Origin: Alphaproteobacteria bacterium
GTDB lineage: Bacteria; Pseudomonadota; Alphaproteobacteria; Rhizobiales; Aestuariivirgaceae
Reading direction: 5' to 3'
Length of the DNA stretch: 64,000 nucleotides
NCBI GenBank assembly: GCA_024640405.1
Contig: JAHEFB010000017.1
Coordinates: 1-64,000 of the forward strand
The notes beneath the pieces are model-generated. The model did no database searches. It was not told the DNA's origin and worked only from the letters and a program-made list of their open reading frames with translations. Positions 44,558 through 54,152 of the stretch are shown piece after piece (position 1 is the stretch's first letter; every line of letters begins with the position of its first letter). The translations under genes were made by a program, and so were the position numbers.

Positions 44558-45763
44558 ATGATTGATTTGCTCGACAAGAACAAAGCGCTTCTGGAACGAA
44601 TGCAACGTGTGGCTGAGGCAGGTTCGCGTGTCGGCCCGGTAAATGAAAAGCTGTTGTCGCCGACGCGTGCAATAATTGACGGGCGCGATACGATTTTGGC
44701 GGGCACCAACAACTATATGGGTGTGACGTTTGATGCGTCATGCGTCGCGGCGGGACAGCAAGCGCTGGCCGAACATGGAACAGGCACGACAGGCTCGCGT
44801 ATCGCCAATGGGAGCTACGCTATTCATGAACAGCTGGAACAGGAGTTGGCCGGCTTTTTGGGCATGAAGCATTGTATCGTGTTTTCAACCGGTTATCAGG
44901 CCAACCTCGGTATGATGGCTGGCCTGGCCGGACCGAAAGATACGATATTTCTGGATGCCGACAGTCATTCGTCGATTTACGACGGGTGTACTTTATCGGG
45001 TGCTCAACTCGTGAGGTTCCGGCACAATGATGCGGCTGACCTTGACAAGCGTTTGACCCGAATGGAAAACACCGGGGGCGGGTGCCTGGTTGTTCTGGAA
45101 GGCATCTACTCCATGTTGGGTGACCGGGCTCCCCTGGCTGATTTCGTTGAAGTAAAAAAGAAACACGGCTTTCAGCTGCTGGTAGATGAAGCGCATTCAT
45201 TTGGTGTCCTTGGACCAAATGGATGCGGACTGGCCGATGAGGCCGGCCTGATGGATGAAGCTGATTTTGTAGTGGGTACCTTTTCAAAATCGATCGGCGC
45301 GATCGGCGGGTTTGGTGCATCAAACCATCCGATGTTTGAAACGATCAGGTATTCGTCCAAACCATATATGTTTACCGCGTCACCTTCGCCTGCGTCTGTT
45401 GCAACAGCGACGGCAGCTGTCAGATTGCTGGCGCGCGAACCGGAAAGGCGTGATCGATTGCAGTCAAACTCGGCTCGTTTGTTCCACGGGTTCAAGGGCC
45501 TGGGGCTTGAACTGGGGTGTGATGAAGTAAGCCCGGTAATTGCAGTAAAGTGCGCTGACGAACCGTCAACCCTGGTCATGTGGAATCAGCTTCTGGCGGC
45601 CGGCGTTTACGTCAATATTGCACTTCCACCTGGCACTCCGGGCAAGATGTGTTTATTGCGATGTTCCGTATCGGCAGCACATACCGAGGCTGAAATAGAC
45701 AGGATAATCGAGTTGTTCGCGATGGTTGTTGCCGGCCGGCAGCCTGCGGCTGCTTCTGCGTAA
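44558..45763 (+). CDS. spt: Serine palmitoyltransferase
   Basis: The 401-residue alpha-oxoamine synthase condenses L-serine with an acyl thioester to give 3-ketosphinganine, the committed sphingolipid step. The PLP-binding Lys is in GTFSKSIGAIGGF; LLVDEAHSFGVLG and GTGTTGSRIANGSY are also present. Related enzymes (KBL, BioF) share the fold; the neighbouring carrier protein, ligase and CerR-like gene favour Spt. The ATG at 44558 follows an AGG ribosome binding site just outside the repeat element, so the element did not remove it. It converges on lptG-like with a 19-bp gap. Confidence 0.9.
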   Translation: MIDLLDKNKALLERMQRVAEAGSRVGPVNEKLLSPTRAIIDGRDTILAGTNNYMGVTFDASCVAAGQQALAEHGTGTTGSRIANGSYAIHEQLEQELAGFLGMKHCIVFSTGYQANLGMMAGLAGPKDTIFLDADSHSSIYDGCTLSGAQLVRFRHNDAADLDKRLTRMENTGGGCLVVLEGIYSMLGDRAPLADFVEVKKKHGFQLLVDEAHSFGVLGPNGCGLADEAGLMDEADFVVGTFSKSIGAIGGFGASNHPMFETIRYSSKPYMFTASPSPASVATATAAVRLLAREPERRDRLQSNSARLFHGFKGLGLELGCDEVSPVIAVKCADEPSTLVMWNQLLAAGVYVNIALPPGTPGKMCLLRCSVSAAHTEAEIDRIIELFAMVVAGRQPAAASA

Positions 45764-45782
45764 AATGCAGGGAACGATGTGA

Positions 45783-46859
45783 TCAACTGACTGTCTCCGC
45801 CCTGAACGTCATTGCGCCGGCAATGGCTGCGTAGACCAGAAATGGCGCCCAGGCACCAAACCAGGGTGGCACAAAACCCACTTCTCCCATGGTCAGGGCG
45901 ATGCCTTCGAATATTGAAAATGAAAATCCGAGAGCAAGACCGATCATGAACAGGCGGCCTGCTGCGCCACCACGCCTGAACTGGACGGCGAGCGGAATGC
46001 ACAGCGCAATCATCAGCCACGGCGTAAACAGCAATGACATGCGCCGGTGCCACCAGGTTTCGAACACATGCACCGGCTTTATGCCGAAACCTTCATTGCG
46101 AATGAAATACCCCAGATCAACTGCTGACATTTCAGCGGGCTCGCCGGACCGCTTGCCTTCCCGTGCAGGTCTCATGTTTCCGGAATAGACCAGGCGTTTG
46201 AGGCGATTGGGTTTGACGTTTTCTGCGTGGTAGACAACAACGTCCTCCAGTTGCCAACGCCGGTTCACCAATATTGCCGAATGGGCATTGACCCTCTCAA
46301 CCAGCTTCCCATTTGTGTCGCGCCGGAAAATCGTGATGTCAGTTAACTCAGTCGCGTCCCGATTGGCTTTGGAAGCACGCAATATGTCATTGCTCGCACG
46401 CATCCATATTGCCTTGCCGTCTCCGACGCCGACCTTCTTGCGGCCAAACTCACCAACTCCCCAGTCAATCAGTTTTGGTGTTACTCGCGGCACTCCCTGA
46501 TCGGCAATCAGGAAGGTAATGCCGCCAATGATCATGGCCAGCGGCAACATCATAACCACAATGCGAATGGGTGAGAGGCCGGTTGCCCAAATCGCGGTCA
46601 GTTCACTGCGGTATGACAATTCCACCAATGCCAGCAATATGCCGAGCAACACGGAAATGGCCATGAACGTCGAGGCCGTTACCGGCAACAGCAAGAATGC
46701 ATACTCGGCAATTGCTGCGGCACGCCCAGCGCCTTGTTTCAGAATGTCTTCCGAATAGGTAACAAGTGTGAGCGAAACCACAAAAGCCGAAATACCGGTC
46801 AGTATCATTACAAACCGGAGCAGGATCATTCTCGACAGAAGCCAGCCGATGGTCTTCAT
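45783..46859 (-). CDS. lptG: LptG-like permease
   Basis: The 358-residue protein has the LptFG layout: three hydrophobic helices near the N-terminus (residues 10-35, 55-80, 98-120), a periplasmic beta-jellyroll domain and three C-terminal helices. In LPS export LptF and LptG form the permease for the LptB ATPase. It overlaps the lptF-like gene by 4 nt. Housekeeping lptFG usually sit near lptD/surA/pdxA; here they adjoin the sphingolipid genes, so a dedicated lipid export pair is possible. Confidence 0.85.
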   Translation of the reverse strand: MKTIGWLLSRMILLRFVMILTGISAFVVSLTLVTYSEDILKQGAGRAAAIAEYAFLLLPVTASTFMAISVLLGILLALVELSYRSELTAIWATGLSPIRIVVMMLPLAMIIGGITFLIADQGVPRVTPKLIDWGVGEFGRKKVGVGDGKAIWMRASNDILRASKANRDATELTDITIFRRDTNGKLVERVNAHSAILVNRRWQLEDVVVYHAENVKPNRLKRLVYSGNMRPAREGKRSGEPAEMSAVDLGYFIRNEGFGIKPVHVFETWWHRRMSLLFTPWLMIALCIPLAVQFRRGGAAGRLFMIGLALGFSFSIFEGIALTMGEVGFVPPWFGAWAPFLVYAAIAGAMTFRAETVS

Positions 46860-48028
46860 GGCGAGCCTGTTGCGGGCAATGGCCGAATCTTGCGCCAGGC
46901 GGCTTTTACGATGTCGGCCATGTCCTCAAGAAGTGGCTCTAGCCAGGGCCGCGGCAAGGTGTAACACGCAACGTAAAACCGCCAGAATGCAAAACCTGCA
47001 AATATCGAGAACGGCGTCCATATTGTCAGCCAGACAGATGCTCCGGATACTCGCGTCAACAGCTGTCCCTGTTGCAACACTTCATGAGCGGCCACAAGCA
47101 AAGCAAGCGCCACCGCAAACCGGTAGGCCCTGTTACCGCGCCGCGAACCAATAGCATAGGGAAGTGCAAGGAACGGCAGGATCAGGACAAACGCCACCAA
47201 CGCCAGCCGAATATGAAATTGTGCTTCCAAACGGCGTTTTCTGCGATCCTCAAGGTCGTTGCGTTGGAGTTCGCTGTACAACTCCGTCAGGGTCAATTCC
47301 CGTTCATTTCGCCCGCGCGGACGAAAGACCTTCTTTGACAGTTCGCCAAGGGCTACATCGGCAGACTTGAAGTCACCGACGACGGGCGGTTCCAACGGGG
47401 TGTTGCCAACCGTGGGATCGTTTGATTTCAGTTCCATGCGATGACCGGTATCAAGCCGCAATAGGGGGCGGGCATTTTTCGGGTCGTCGACCAGCTTTCC
47501 GTTCAATGCGGTGATGATCTCGCTGCCTCCGTCACCTTTGTCGTCATACATGAAAATGCGATTGAACGAATTATCGCGACGCTCGAGTTTGTCGAGAATG
47601 AAAGTGCGTTTTCCGGTCTGCATGAAAACGCCTTCTTCAGCGAGATAGAACACATCGACATTTGCGAGGGTGTATACGGTTGCCCGGTAGGCATACAGCG
47701 AGTAGGGCTGTATCCAGCCAAACATCAAGGCGGCGTTTACTGCCAGTACGACTGCAATCATGCAAACTGGCCGGGTCAGCCTGCCGAGCCCGACACCTGC
47801 CGCGAGAAAAGCATCCAGTTCTGAGTCCTTGGACATCTTGTTGAAGCCGAACAGAAGCCCCAGATAGAGCGCAACGGGAGCTGCTAACCCGATATAGTGC
47901 GGCATCCAGTAGGCCAAAAGCTCGAGCACCACGCCAAACGAGTTTCGATTGCCGAGAGTGATGTCGAGCACCTGCACAATGCGCTCTGCACACAGCACAG
48001 ACAGGCCGGCGCCCAATGCCGTCAGCAA
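46856..48028 (-). CDS. lptF: LptF-like permease
   Basis: From the TTG at 48028 the protein has 390 residues with helices near 1-20, 35-62 and 88-110, a periplasmic domain and a C-terminal helical part. The family-typical N-terminus ERYVIRQ lies 11 codons further upstream (about 48043-48061), where no ATG, GTG or TTG exists in frame before a stop; only ATT codons could start it. The true start is therefore unclear. It overlaps lptG and precedes it on the minus strand. Confidence 0.8.
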   Translation of the reverse strand: MLTALGAGLSVLCAERIVQVLDITLGNRNSFGVVLELLAYWMPHYIGLAAPVALYLGLLFGFNKMSKDSELDAFLAAGVGLGRLTRPVCMIAVVLAVNAALMFGWIQPYSLYAYRATVYTLANVDVFYLAEEGVFMQTGKRTFILDKLERRDNSFNRIFMYDDKGDGGSEIITALNGKLVDDPKNARPLLRLDTGHRMELKSNDPTVGNTPLEPPVVGDFKSADVALGELSKKVFRPRGRNERELTLTELYSELQRNDLEDRRKRRLEAQFHIRLALVAFVLILPFLALPYAIGSRRGNRAYRFAVALALLVAAHEVLQQGQLLTRVSGASVWLTIWTPFSIFAGFAFWRFYVACYTLPRPWLEPLLEDMADIVKAAWRKIRPLPATGSP

Positions 48029-48157
48029 AGGTTTTGATACCTGGCGAATTACGTAACGCTCGATAATCGGAATTTTGAAAATGCTGCTTTCGGCCGCGCG
48101 CCGTCCTCTATTGCTGCCGGGATGCGTCGCTGTTCAAACAGTGCATCGCCAATATTG

Positions 48158-49075
48158 TCAATCCAGACTATAGCCTGTTTGTGTCACAAAGCCGCTTTTT
48201 TCCTCGTCCCAGCACCTGGTGTTTACGGTACACTTCCATCTGCCGGATGCGCGACGGATGTGATATTCATTCCAGGCCGCCGGCTGTGTGTTGCGGGCGC
48301 CATTTGATGTGGCTGAAGGCACCCCCAGAATATGCACGGATCCGTACCGCGAGTTCAACGTGTTGTGCATGGCGACATGATTGTGACCGTGAACCACCAG
48401 ATCACAACCTTCATCATCCAGTATGTGCTTCAGGTCCTGTGCGTCTGTCAGTGCCTTGCGCTTCCTGGCAAGGCCCGGCAAGGGTGGGTGATGGATCATC
48501 AATATTCGATAAAACCCCTTGGTGCGCAGGTTCTTCAGGATGTTGGCGAGCGCCTCCATCTGTGCTGGCCCCAGATCTCCCGTTGCGTATCCCGGCAGGG
48601 TTGGTACGGCGGTTGATACGCCAACCAGGGCGATATTGCGCCGCTGCCTCACATAAGGAAACGGCATTGCAATTTCTGGTGTCGTGGCAGCTCCCGGAAC
48701 GGTCAGATCTCCGGTCATATAGTCGCCGAGGTGCCCCATACCCTGAGCCCAGGGGACCGCGACATAAGCGTCATGATTGCCCGGCACAAACGAGACAAGA
48801 TCCGGTCTGCCAAGACCCTGAAGCCATTTCTTGCCGTTGATGAATTCGCCTGGAAGAGCGATATTCACCAGATCCCCGGTTACCATTGTGTGGTCGGGTT
48901 GTGTTGCCTTGATGTCCTCAACGATTGCACCTGCGACGCGCGGGTCGTGGATGGCCTGACGCCGAAACTTCCAGGAATTGTAACCCACAATGCGTTTCGA
49001 AATCATCTCGGACAGCTTTGCCGGGGGCAGGGGGGCCAGGTGAACATCAGATATGTGAGCAATGCGAAAGGTCAC
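48158..49075 (-). CDS. Metallophosphoesterase
   Basis: The 305-residue calcineurin-like phosphoesterase has all five metal motifs: DVHL near 10-13, VTGDLVN, PGNHDAY, MIHHPPLPG and VHGHNHVAM. It has no signal peptide. It lies between the lptF-like gene and the bCerS-like gene on the same strand, 12 bp from the latter, so it could act on a phosphorylated lipid intermediate (as LpxH does) or on a headgroup. The substrate is not known. Confidence 0.9.
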   Translation of the reverse strand: MTFRIAHISDVHLAPLPPAKLSEMISKRIVGYNSWKFRRQAIHDPRVAGAIVEDIKATQPDHTMVTGDLVNIALPGEFINGKKWLQGLGRPDLVSFVPGNHDAYVAVPWAQGMGHLGDYMTGDLTVPGAATTPEIAMPFPYVRQRRNIALVGVSTAVPTLPGYATGDLGPAQMEALANILKNLRTKGFYRILMIHHPPLPGLARKRKALTDAQDLKHILDDEGCDLVVHGHNHVAMHNTLNSRYGSVHILGVPSATSNGARNTQPAAWNEYHIRRASGRWKCTVNTRCWDEEKSGFVTQTGYSLD

Positions 49076-49087
49076 GAAAACTGTCCG

Positions 49088-50227
49088 TCAGGCGAGGTTG
49101 CGTTCGAAAATACGGTAGGTCTTGTAGGCGGTTCCCCCGATGGCTTCTATCATGCGGCGCATCGCCAGATTGTCCTCAAGTATCCATGACAATTCGGCAC
49201 GTTGCGTGCCCCGGTTGACATGATATGTGCGAATCGAGTCGATTACCGACATGGCGAGCGCCGAACCAACCGGTGTCCCGTGGAATTTTTTCCGCACACC
49301 CATAAGCGGCAAACGAACCGCTTCCGGCGGCGAAAATTTCAAACGCATCAGTAATTTCGCCCATCCAAACGGCAAGAGTCTTCCTCTGAGCCCACGGGTT
49401 GCCCGGTTGATATCGGGAAGTGTCACAGCCATGGCGGCCGGTTCGCCTCGGTAACTGGCGAAAGCAATGAACTCTTCCTCGACCAGCATTTTGAGATCCT
49501 GGCCAAGCTTGTGGATTTCTGCCGTGCTGAATGGCGTGAATCCCCAGTTTTCAGACCATGCATCGTTAAATATATCAATCAGAATGGCGAGGTCGCGATC
49601 CAGGTTTTTCTTGCTCAGCGGGCGTACTTCGAGGTCGCCTGTGGCATGTACCTTGGCCAGCATTCCGGCCAACCCGCGGGGAAACTCTTTGGAGTTGTCA
49701 AAGTCGTATGCCAACACATCCCTGATTTTTTGATAGCCTGCAGCTTCGACATGAGTTTGATAGTAGGGTGCGGCGTGTCCCATCATGACCGCCGGCGGGT
49801 GTTCAAAGCCTTTCACGAGCAGGCCTGTCTCTTCATTAATCGAAAAGCTGAACGGACCAACCGCGCGTGTCATGCCCTCTGCCGCAAGCCAGCCTTCTGC
49901 CGCCTTGAACAAGGCGGAGAAGATGTGCGGATCGTCGAGGCCGTCAAGGAAACCGAACATGCCGGTAGCATCCTGATAACGGGCAAGCCGCAAATCATCA
50001 ACCTGAGCGGAAATACGGCCTACTGTCTGGCCATTCCTGATGGCTAAAAACAATTGCGCGCGTCCGTGTTCGAAGAACGGATTGTGCCTGGGCGATATGT
50101 GCTGCAACCGTTCAAAACTCAGGGGTGCAATCCATGCTGCATCTTGCGCGAACACCGCGTGGGGCAACTGTACAAAAGCCTTGTGGTCGCGCCTGCTGGT
50201 GACCAGACGTATATTCACTTCGCCCAT
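49088..50227 (-). CDS. Bacterial ceramide synthase-like GNAT protein (bCerS)
   Basis: The 379-residue protein belongs to a GNAT-superfamily group whose Caulobacter member bCerS attaches the second acyl chain to the sphingoid base. N-terminal LPHAVFAQDAAWIAPL and the ENWGFTPFSTAEI and GVRKKFHGTPVGSALAM segments fit this family; the C-terminal GTQRAELSWILEDNLAMRRMIEAIG motif is acyl-CoA-binding-like. The start is coupled to the ABC gene stop (TAATG). Its position 3.3 kb from spt strongly supports the role; sequence alone would give only a GNAT call. Confidence 0.8.
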   Translation of the reverse strand: MGEVNIRLVTSRRDHKAFVQLPHAVFAQDAAWIAPLSFERLQHISPRHNPFFEHGRAQLFLAIRNGQTVGRISAQVDDLRLARYQDATGMFGFLDGLDDPHIFSALFKAAEGWLAAEGMTRAVGPFSFSINEETGLLVKGFEHPPAVMMGHAAPYYQTHVEAAGYQKIRDVLAYDFDNSKEFPRGLAGMLAKVHATGDLEVRPLSKKNLDRDLAILIDIFNDAWSENWGFTPFSTAEIHKLGQDLKMLVEEEFIAFASYRGEPAAMAVTLPDINRATRGLRGRLLPFGWAKLLMRLKFSPPEAVRLPLMGVRKKFHGTPVGSALAMSVIDSIRTYHVNRGTQRAELSWILEDNLAMRRMIEAIGGTAYKTYRIFERNLA

Positions 50228-51960
50228 TACAGCGCTTGCCGTCGTTTTTTCCGGCCGCGTCCGGCCGGTAGCTTTACACTTGTCGCAGAGCCGTTCTCGA
50301 TCTTGTAAAGGCGGTCGGCGATCCTGGACCAGGCTGGCCGGTGAGTAATGGCTATGATCGTGAATTCGCCCGCCAGACTAAGCGCATTGCGGCAAATGCT
50401 GGCCTCTGTTTCGGGATCCAGTGCGCTGGTTACTTCGTCCAGGATGAGCAGCTTGGGCCGGCCCACGAGGGCGCGGGCGAGCGCTATGCGCTGACGCTGG
50501 CCGCCAGACAGGCGACCGCCCATTTCGCCGGCATTCGAATCCAGTCCTTCTGGCAGAGTGGCGACGAAGTCACTGGCATCAGCAAGCCGCAAGGCCTCGA
50601 AAATGTCCTCGTCGGAGAGCTCTGTATTGCCCAGGGCAATATTGTCGCGCAGGCTGGCGTGCAGCAAAGACAATTCCTGTGGCACATACCCGATGTTTGA
50701 ACGCCAGGCCTTCAGGGACATTTTCTGCAACGACCTGCCGTCAACGGTGATGTCTCCGGACGAAGGTTCATGTAAACCAAGCAGAAGATCAACAATTGTC
50801 GTCTTGCCGGCGCCCGACGGGCCTTGCAACACGGTAACCTTTCCGGATGGAATGCACAGGGAAATGTTTTCGACCGTCGGGCGGTCCTGGTGGGCAAATG
50901 TCACACTGTCAAAAGTACAATTGTCATTCAGGGAAATGTCGGTGGCTCCACCGGCACGTTCAGCTTCACTGACAAGCTTTGCCGACATTTCATGTACTGC
51001 ATAATAGGACGCTTCCAGTTCCGCACCACGTTGCAGAAATTTTTGCATGCGCCGCACAACGGATATGGACTGGAATGCAACAATTCCGAGCACAGTGACA
51101 CTCGCCAGGGTTATTTCCCAAACTCCAACCGCCAGGAAAAAGCTGCCGCCAATCAGCAATGAGATCAGAATGTCATTGCCGCGGTCAAGGCCCTGGCTGG
51201 ATAAGACCTGAAGTTTGATCGACCTGTTGAGTGCTTCGAGATTTGAACCGAACATGGCGATGAACGGAACCGTCCGAGCCATCGATTTGATTGGTTTTAT
51301 GTTGTTCAGAGCATCAGCCACGATCGTGACGAGTTGGCTTGTCGAGTGGGTTTGGCGTTTGCCTGCCCGCCGACTGACCGCGATCAACTTTCCCAGACCC
51401 GCAACGATGATTATTCCAGCAACAACGCCTGCCAGCGCGAATTTGAAAGATGCCATCATGGCGATGGCGAGGTAGCTGATCGCCTGAACCGTGGCAGCCA
51501 CGAACTTGGCAGACTCAATATAGGCATTGCCAGCTCGTGTCGCGTCAACTGAAATGGTGTTGGCAATGCGACCGGCTCGATGGTCCACAAAGTAGCGCCA
51601 CTTTGTATCAAACATGGCGTTCAGCAAATCTTCCCTGATCCGGGTCGATACATTCGCAATCGCGAAACCGGCATAAGTCATTGCTGCACCCAGCAGAAGC
51701 GAGCGCAGAATCAACATCAAGACAACAGCTATGGTGAACCCGCCGATGGTGGCAGGCAGCCGCGTAACCGCCAAAGTGGCATTAATGACTGTGCTGAACG
51801 CCGGGGGGAGATCACTTTGTTCTCCAGAGACCGCCAGCAGCGCGGGCAGCATGGCACTCAGCGAAAGGATTTCTGCAACTGATGCCAGAACGAGGCACGA
51901 AAGAACCAGCCACGGATTGGTGCCTTTTGCGGACGCAAAAATTCGGAACAGCTTCAGCAT
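50227..51960 (-). CDS. ABC exporter with fused permease and ATPase (MsbA-like)
   Basis: The 577-residue half-transporter has six helices in residues 15-310 and a nucleotide-binding domain with Walker A GPSGAGKTT, Q-loop YVPQELSLL, signature LSGGQRQRIALARAL and Walker B LLILDEVTSALD. It is a lipid-flippase-type exporter by length and layout. It is the first gene of the minus-strand set and shares TAATG with the bCerS-like gene, so it may move ceramides or their phospho-forms across the inner membrane. Confidence 0.88.
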   Translation of the reverse strand: MLKLFRIFASAKGTNPWLVLSCLVLASVAEILSLSAMLPALLAVSGEQSDLPPAFSTVINATLAVTRLPATIGGFTIAVVLMLILRSLLLGAAMTYAGFAIANVSTRIREDLLNAMFDTKWRYFVDHRAGRIANTISVDATRAGNAYIESAKFVAATVQAISYLAIAMMASFKFALAGVVAGIIIVAGLGKLIAVSRRAGKRQTHSTSQLVTIVADALNNIKPIKSMARTVPFIAMFGSNLEALNRSIKLQVLSSQGLDRGNDILISLLIGGSFFLAVGVWEITLASVTVLGIVAFQSISVVRRMQKFLQRGAELEASYYAVHEMSAKLVSEAERAGGATDISLNDNCTFDSVTFAHQDRPTVENISLCIPSGKVTVLQGPSGAGKTTIVDLLLGLHEPSSGDITVDGRSLQKMSLKAWRSNIGYVPQELSLLHASLRDNIALGNTELSDEDIFEALRLADASDFVATLPEGLDSNAGEMGGRLSGGQRQRIALARALVGRPKLLILDEVTSALDPETEASICRNALSLAGEFTIIAITHRPAWSRIADRLYKIENGSATSVKLPAGRGRKKRRQAL

Positions 51961-52021
51961 CAGTTAACAGTCACCGTGTTGGTTGCCTTCAATGCAAGTA
52001 GTCCGCGTTTCATGACTACTA

Positions 52022-52271
52022 TACCAAGGAACCGACTATTGATTCTTTTGACCGATATTTTGCGTTTGCCGGTGAGGACTGCTTCAAGCCGTGGTCCGGG
52101 CGACCACATACGGAGCATGACGACGTCCGGTAAAGGCGCAAAACCGGTCTCTCGGTGGGCGGAATCCACCCGTCTGGTTCGTTTCGGCATTTGCCCGCTG
52201 CACCGCATTGCGCCTGCCGGAGCGGCCGGGTCTGACTCCGTCAAAAGGGTCAATAGTCAGTTCCTTTGGTA
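52022..52271 (+). repeat. MITE-like element, short copy
   Basis: The 250-bp copy has the same ends as that at 44183: CCAAGGAACCGACTATTGAT at the left and TCAATAGTCAGTTCCTTTGG at the right, bordered by TA. It keeps the shared outer halves (CCGTGGTC...GACCAC, GAGCATGACG) but lacks about 105 bp of the middle of the long copy, including its central hairpin. It lies between the ABC gene and the hydroxylase gene. Confidence 0.85.
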
Positions 52272-52343
52272 TTAGAGGCGTCTTGCAGTGTGAGCAAGCA
52301 CGTAATTTGGTGATGTCGGCTGAACACCTGTTTTCGCACGGTT

Positions 52344-53165
52344 TCAGTCGTGGATGCTCATCTTTTCAAGTGTTTCGGCAGCATCGCGGGTCGCTTGTTC
52401 AAAGCGGTCTTCAAAGGTTGCCATATTCTTTTGCGGGTTTTTGAAGAACGAACTCTTTTTCAGACCTGCAACAAAGAACTTATGTAGTAGGCGAGCCGGA
52501 GTCTTCATTGGCCGGTCGACGTGCCACAGCAAGACTACCCGTTCATCGTCGGTGTCGTTCGTGACCTCATGTTCGCGGGTGTCGTCAAATACGAAGATTT
52601 TGCCCTCTTGCCAGTGACAGTATTCATCTTCCACCCGCAACCAACAATTCTCCCGATCTTTCGGTACGATCAACCCCATATGGCAGGTGACGATGCCTTT
52701 GGTTACACCCTTGTGCGCAGGGATGTGAGCACCAGGTGCGAGGATTGAAAACCAGGCGGTTTGCAGGTTGGGAATTGATTCCAGCATGGCAGCCGTCCTT
52801 GGCGCCTTGGCACAATTTCGGGCAAGCTTCGTCCCAAAACCAAACAGAAAGAACGTACGCCACTCGTCGCCTTTTGAAATGTTCTTTTGATCGGTGGAGA
52901 CCTCGTGAAATTTCGGAACCTGATTGCGGAATTTCAGTATCTCCGTGACTTCATCCAGCACATCGCGCCAGTTGTCCTCGAGCACGTTGAATTCGGGGAA
53001 ATGTGCTCGGTCCAGTACCGGTGTATCGCCAATCAGTGACTGCCTGGACTGAAAACCTGCTATCCTGCTTCTAAATCGGCGGCCAAAGCGCATCAATTTC
53101 CGGTGGGCGTAAGTTTTTTTCGGTTTGCCGATGGAGGCCTTGGCGGATTCCGGATGGGAGGTCAT
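52344..53165 (-). CDS. Aspartyl/asparaginyl beta-hydroxylase family protein
   Basis: The 273-residue Fe(II)/2-oxoglutarate-type protein shows the double-stranded beta-helix with metal ligand His in GAHIPAHKGVTKG, the CHMGLIVPKD strand and FVFDDTREHEVTND, the usual C-terminal His ligand region. LpxO, which hydroxylates lipid A acyl chains, is the best known lipid-acting member. Beside sphingolipid genes, an action on the acyl chain is plausible but inferred. A MITE-like element separates it from the ABC gene on the same strand. Confidence 0.85.
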   Translation of the reverse strand: MTSHPESAKASIGKPKKTYAHRKLMRFGRRFRSRIAGFQSRQSLIGDTPVLDRAHFPEFNVLEDNWRDVLDEVTEILKFRNQVPKFHEVSTDQKNISKGDEWRTFFLFGFGTKLARNCAKAPRTAAMLESIPNLQTAWFSILAPGAHIPAHKGVTKGIVTCHMGLIVPKDRENCWLRVEDEYCHWQEGKIFVFDDTREHEVTNDTDDERVVLLWHVDRPMKTPARLLHKFFVAGLKKSSFFKNPQKNMATFEDRFEQATRDAAETLEKMSIHD

Positions 53166-53363
53166 TTTCTACACTTTGATCTGTTGTGATGAAAACACCT
53201 TAGTTCAACTCCGCTGCGCTTTGAAACTGTATAATTGCCGGGTATTGATCAAACATGGCGGGTTGGGGTGACTATTGTACAATAGGGCTTTTGAGTTGGT
53301 CGCGCTCAGGGCTATCGAGTGGCATTTTCGTGAAGCCAACCGGCTTTGAGTATGGTTTTGTAG

Positions 53364-53852
53364 ATGCGGACGGATAACCCCATGTTGAAAGCGTTGATTT
53401 TTCCAGTTGCCAACAAGTTTGTGCTGCAACCTGTCGGCCGGCTGACGCGGGGGATGACACTGGGCACCCGTGGAGTGGTCAGGGACGCCGCCGGCAGAAT
53501 GCTGGTAGTGCGCCAACGGTATACGAAGGGCTGGATATTTCCCGGAGGTGGTGTGGACCGCGGTGAGGCGCCCATCGCCGCTGTGAAGCGGGAAATGGTT
53601 GAAGAAACCGGCGTGCGGCTGGAAGGGGATCTGACAATGCATGGGTTGTTCTCCAACCATGACAATTTTCCGGGAGATTATGTGGCCGTCTATATCGCAA
53701 GCAGCTTTCAGGATGGTCCCTGGATGCCATCACTTGAGATAACTGAGCGGGCTTTTCTGGACCCGTCGGAAATCTCCGAAGATTGTTCTGCCGGCATGCA
53801 GCGACGCCTTGACGAGTTGGCTGGAAAGTGCGGAGTTTCCGACATCTGGTAG
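53364..53852 (+). CDS. NUDIX hydrolase
   Basis: The 162-residue protein contains the NUDIX box GGGVDRGEAPIAAVKREMVEETG in the middle (about 69-91), with the RExxEE acidic residues intact. An ATG six codons later (53382) is an alternative start. It is a small cytosolic pyrophosphohydrolase of unknown nucleotide preference. It is divergent from the hydroxylase gene. Confidence 0.88.
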   Translation: MRTDNPMLKALIFPVANKFVLQPVGRLTRGMTLGTRGVVRDAAGRMLVVRQRYTKGWIFPGGGVDRGEAPIAAVKREMVEETGVRLEGDLTMHGLFSNHDNFPGDYVAVYIASSFQDGPWMPSLEITERAFLDPSEISEDCSAGMQRRLDELAGKCGVSDIW

Positions 53853-54152
53853 AATGGTTTCCTGCAATAATTGACGCTGCTGCCAACAACATGATATGGC
53901 CTGACAGGTTGTGGCTGCTGCCAATGCGAATTTAGCAGGTGCAGCACACGCCAAGGCAATCACGGGATGATCAAATGCTCGCGAATGTGCGTCAGCGACG
54001 ATTTGTTTCCAGGCGATGCGGAATACCTTTCCGCGACGCCGGACTTTCCTCGCGCGCGATTTGCTTCCCGACTTAATGCAAGCTGCGACCGGTGAGGATA
54101 TCCGGTGTGAATCTCACACTGCACATTTCCTTGTTTTAACGGATCCAGGTCG

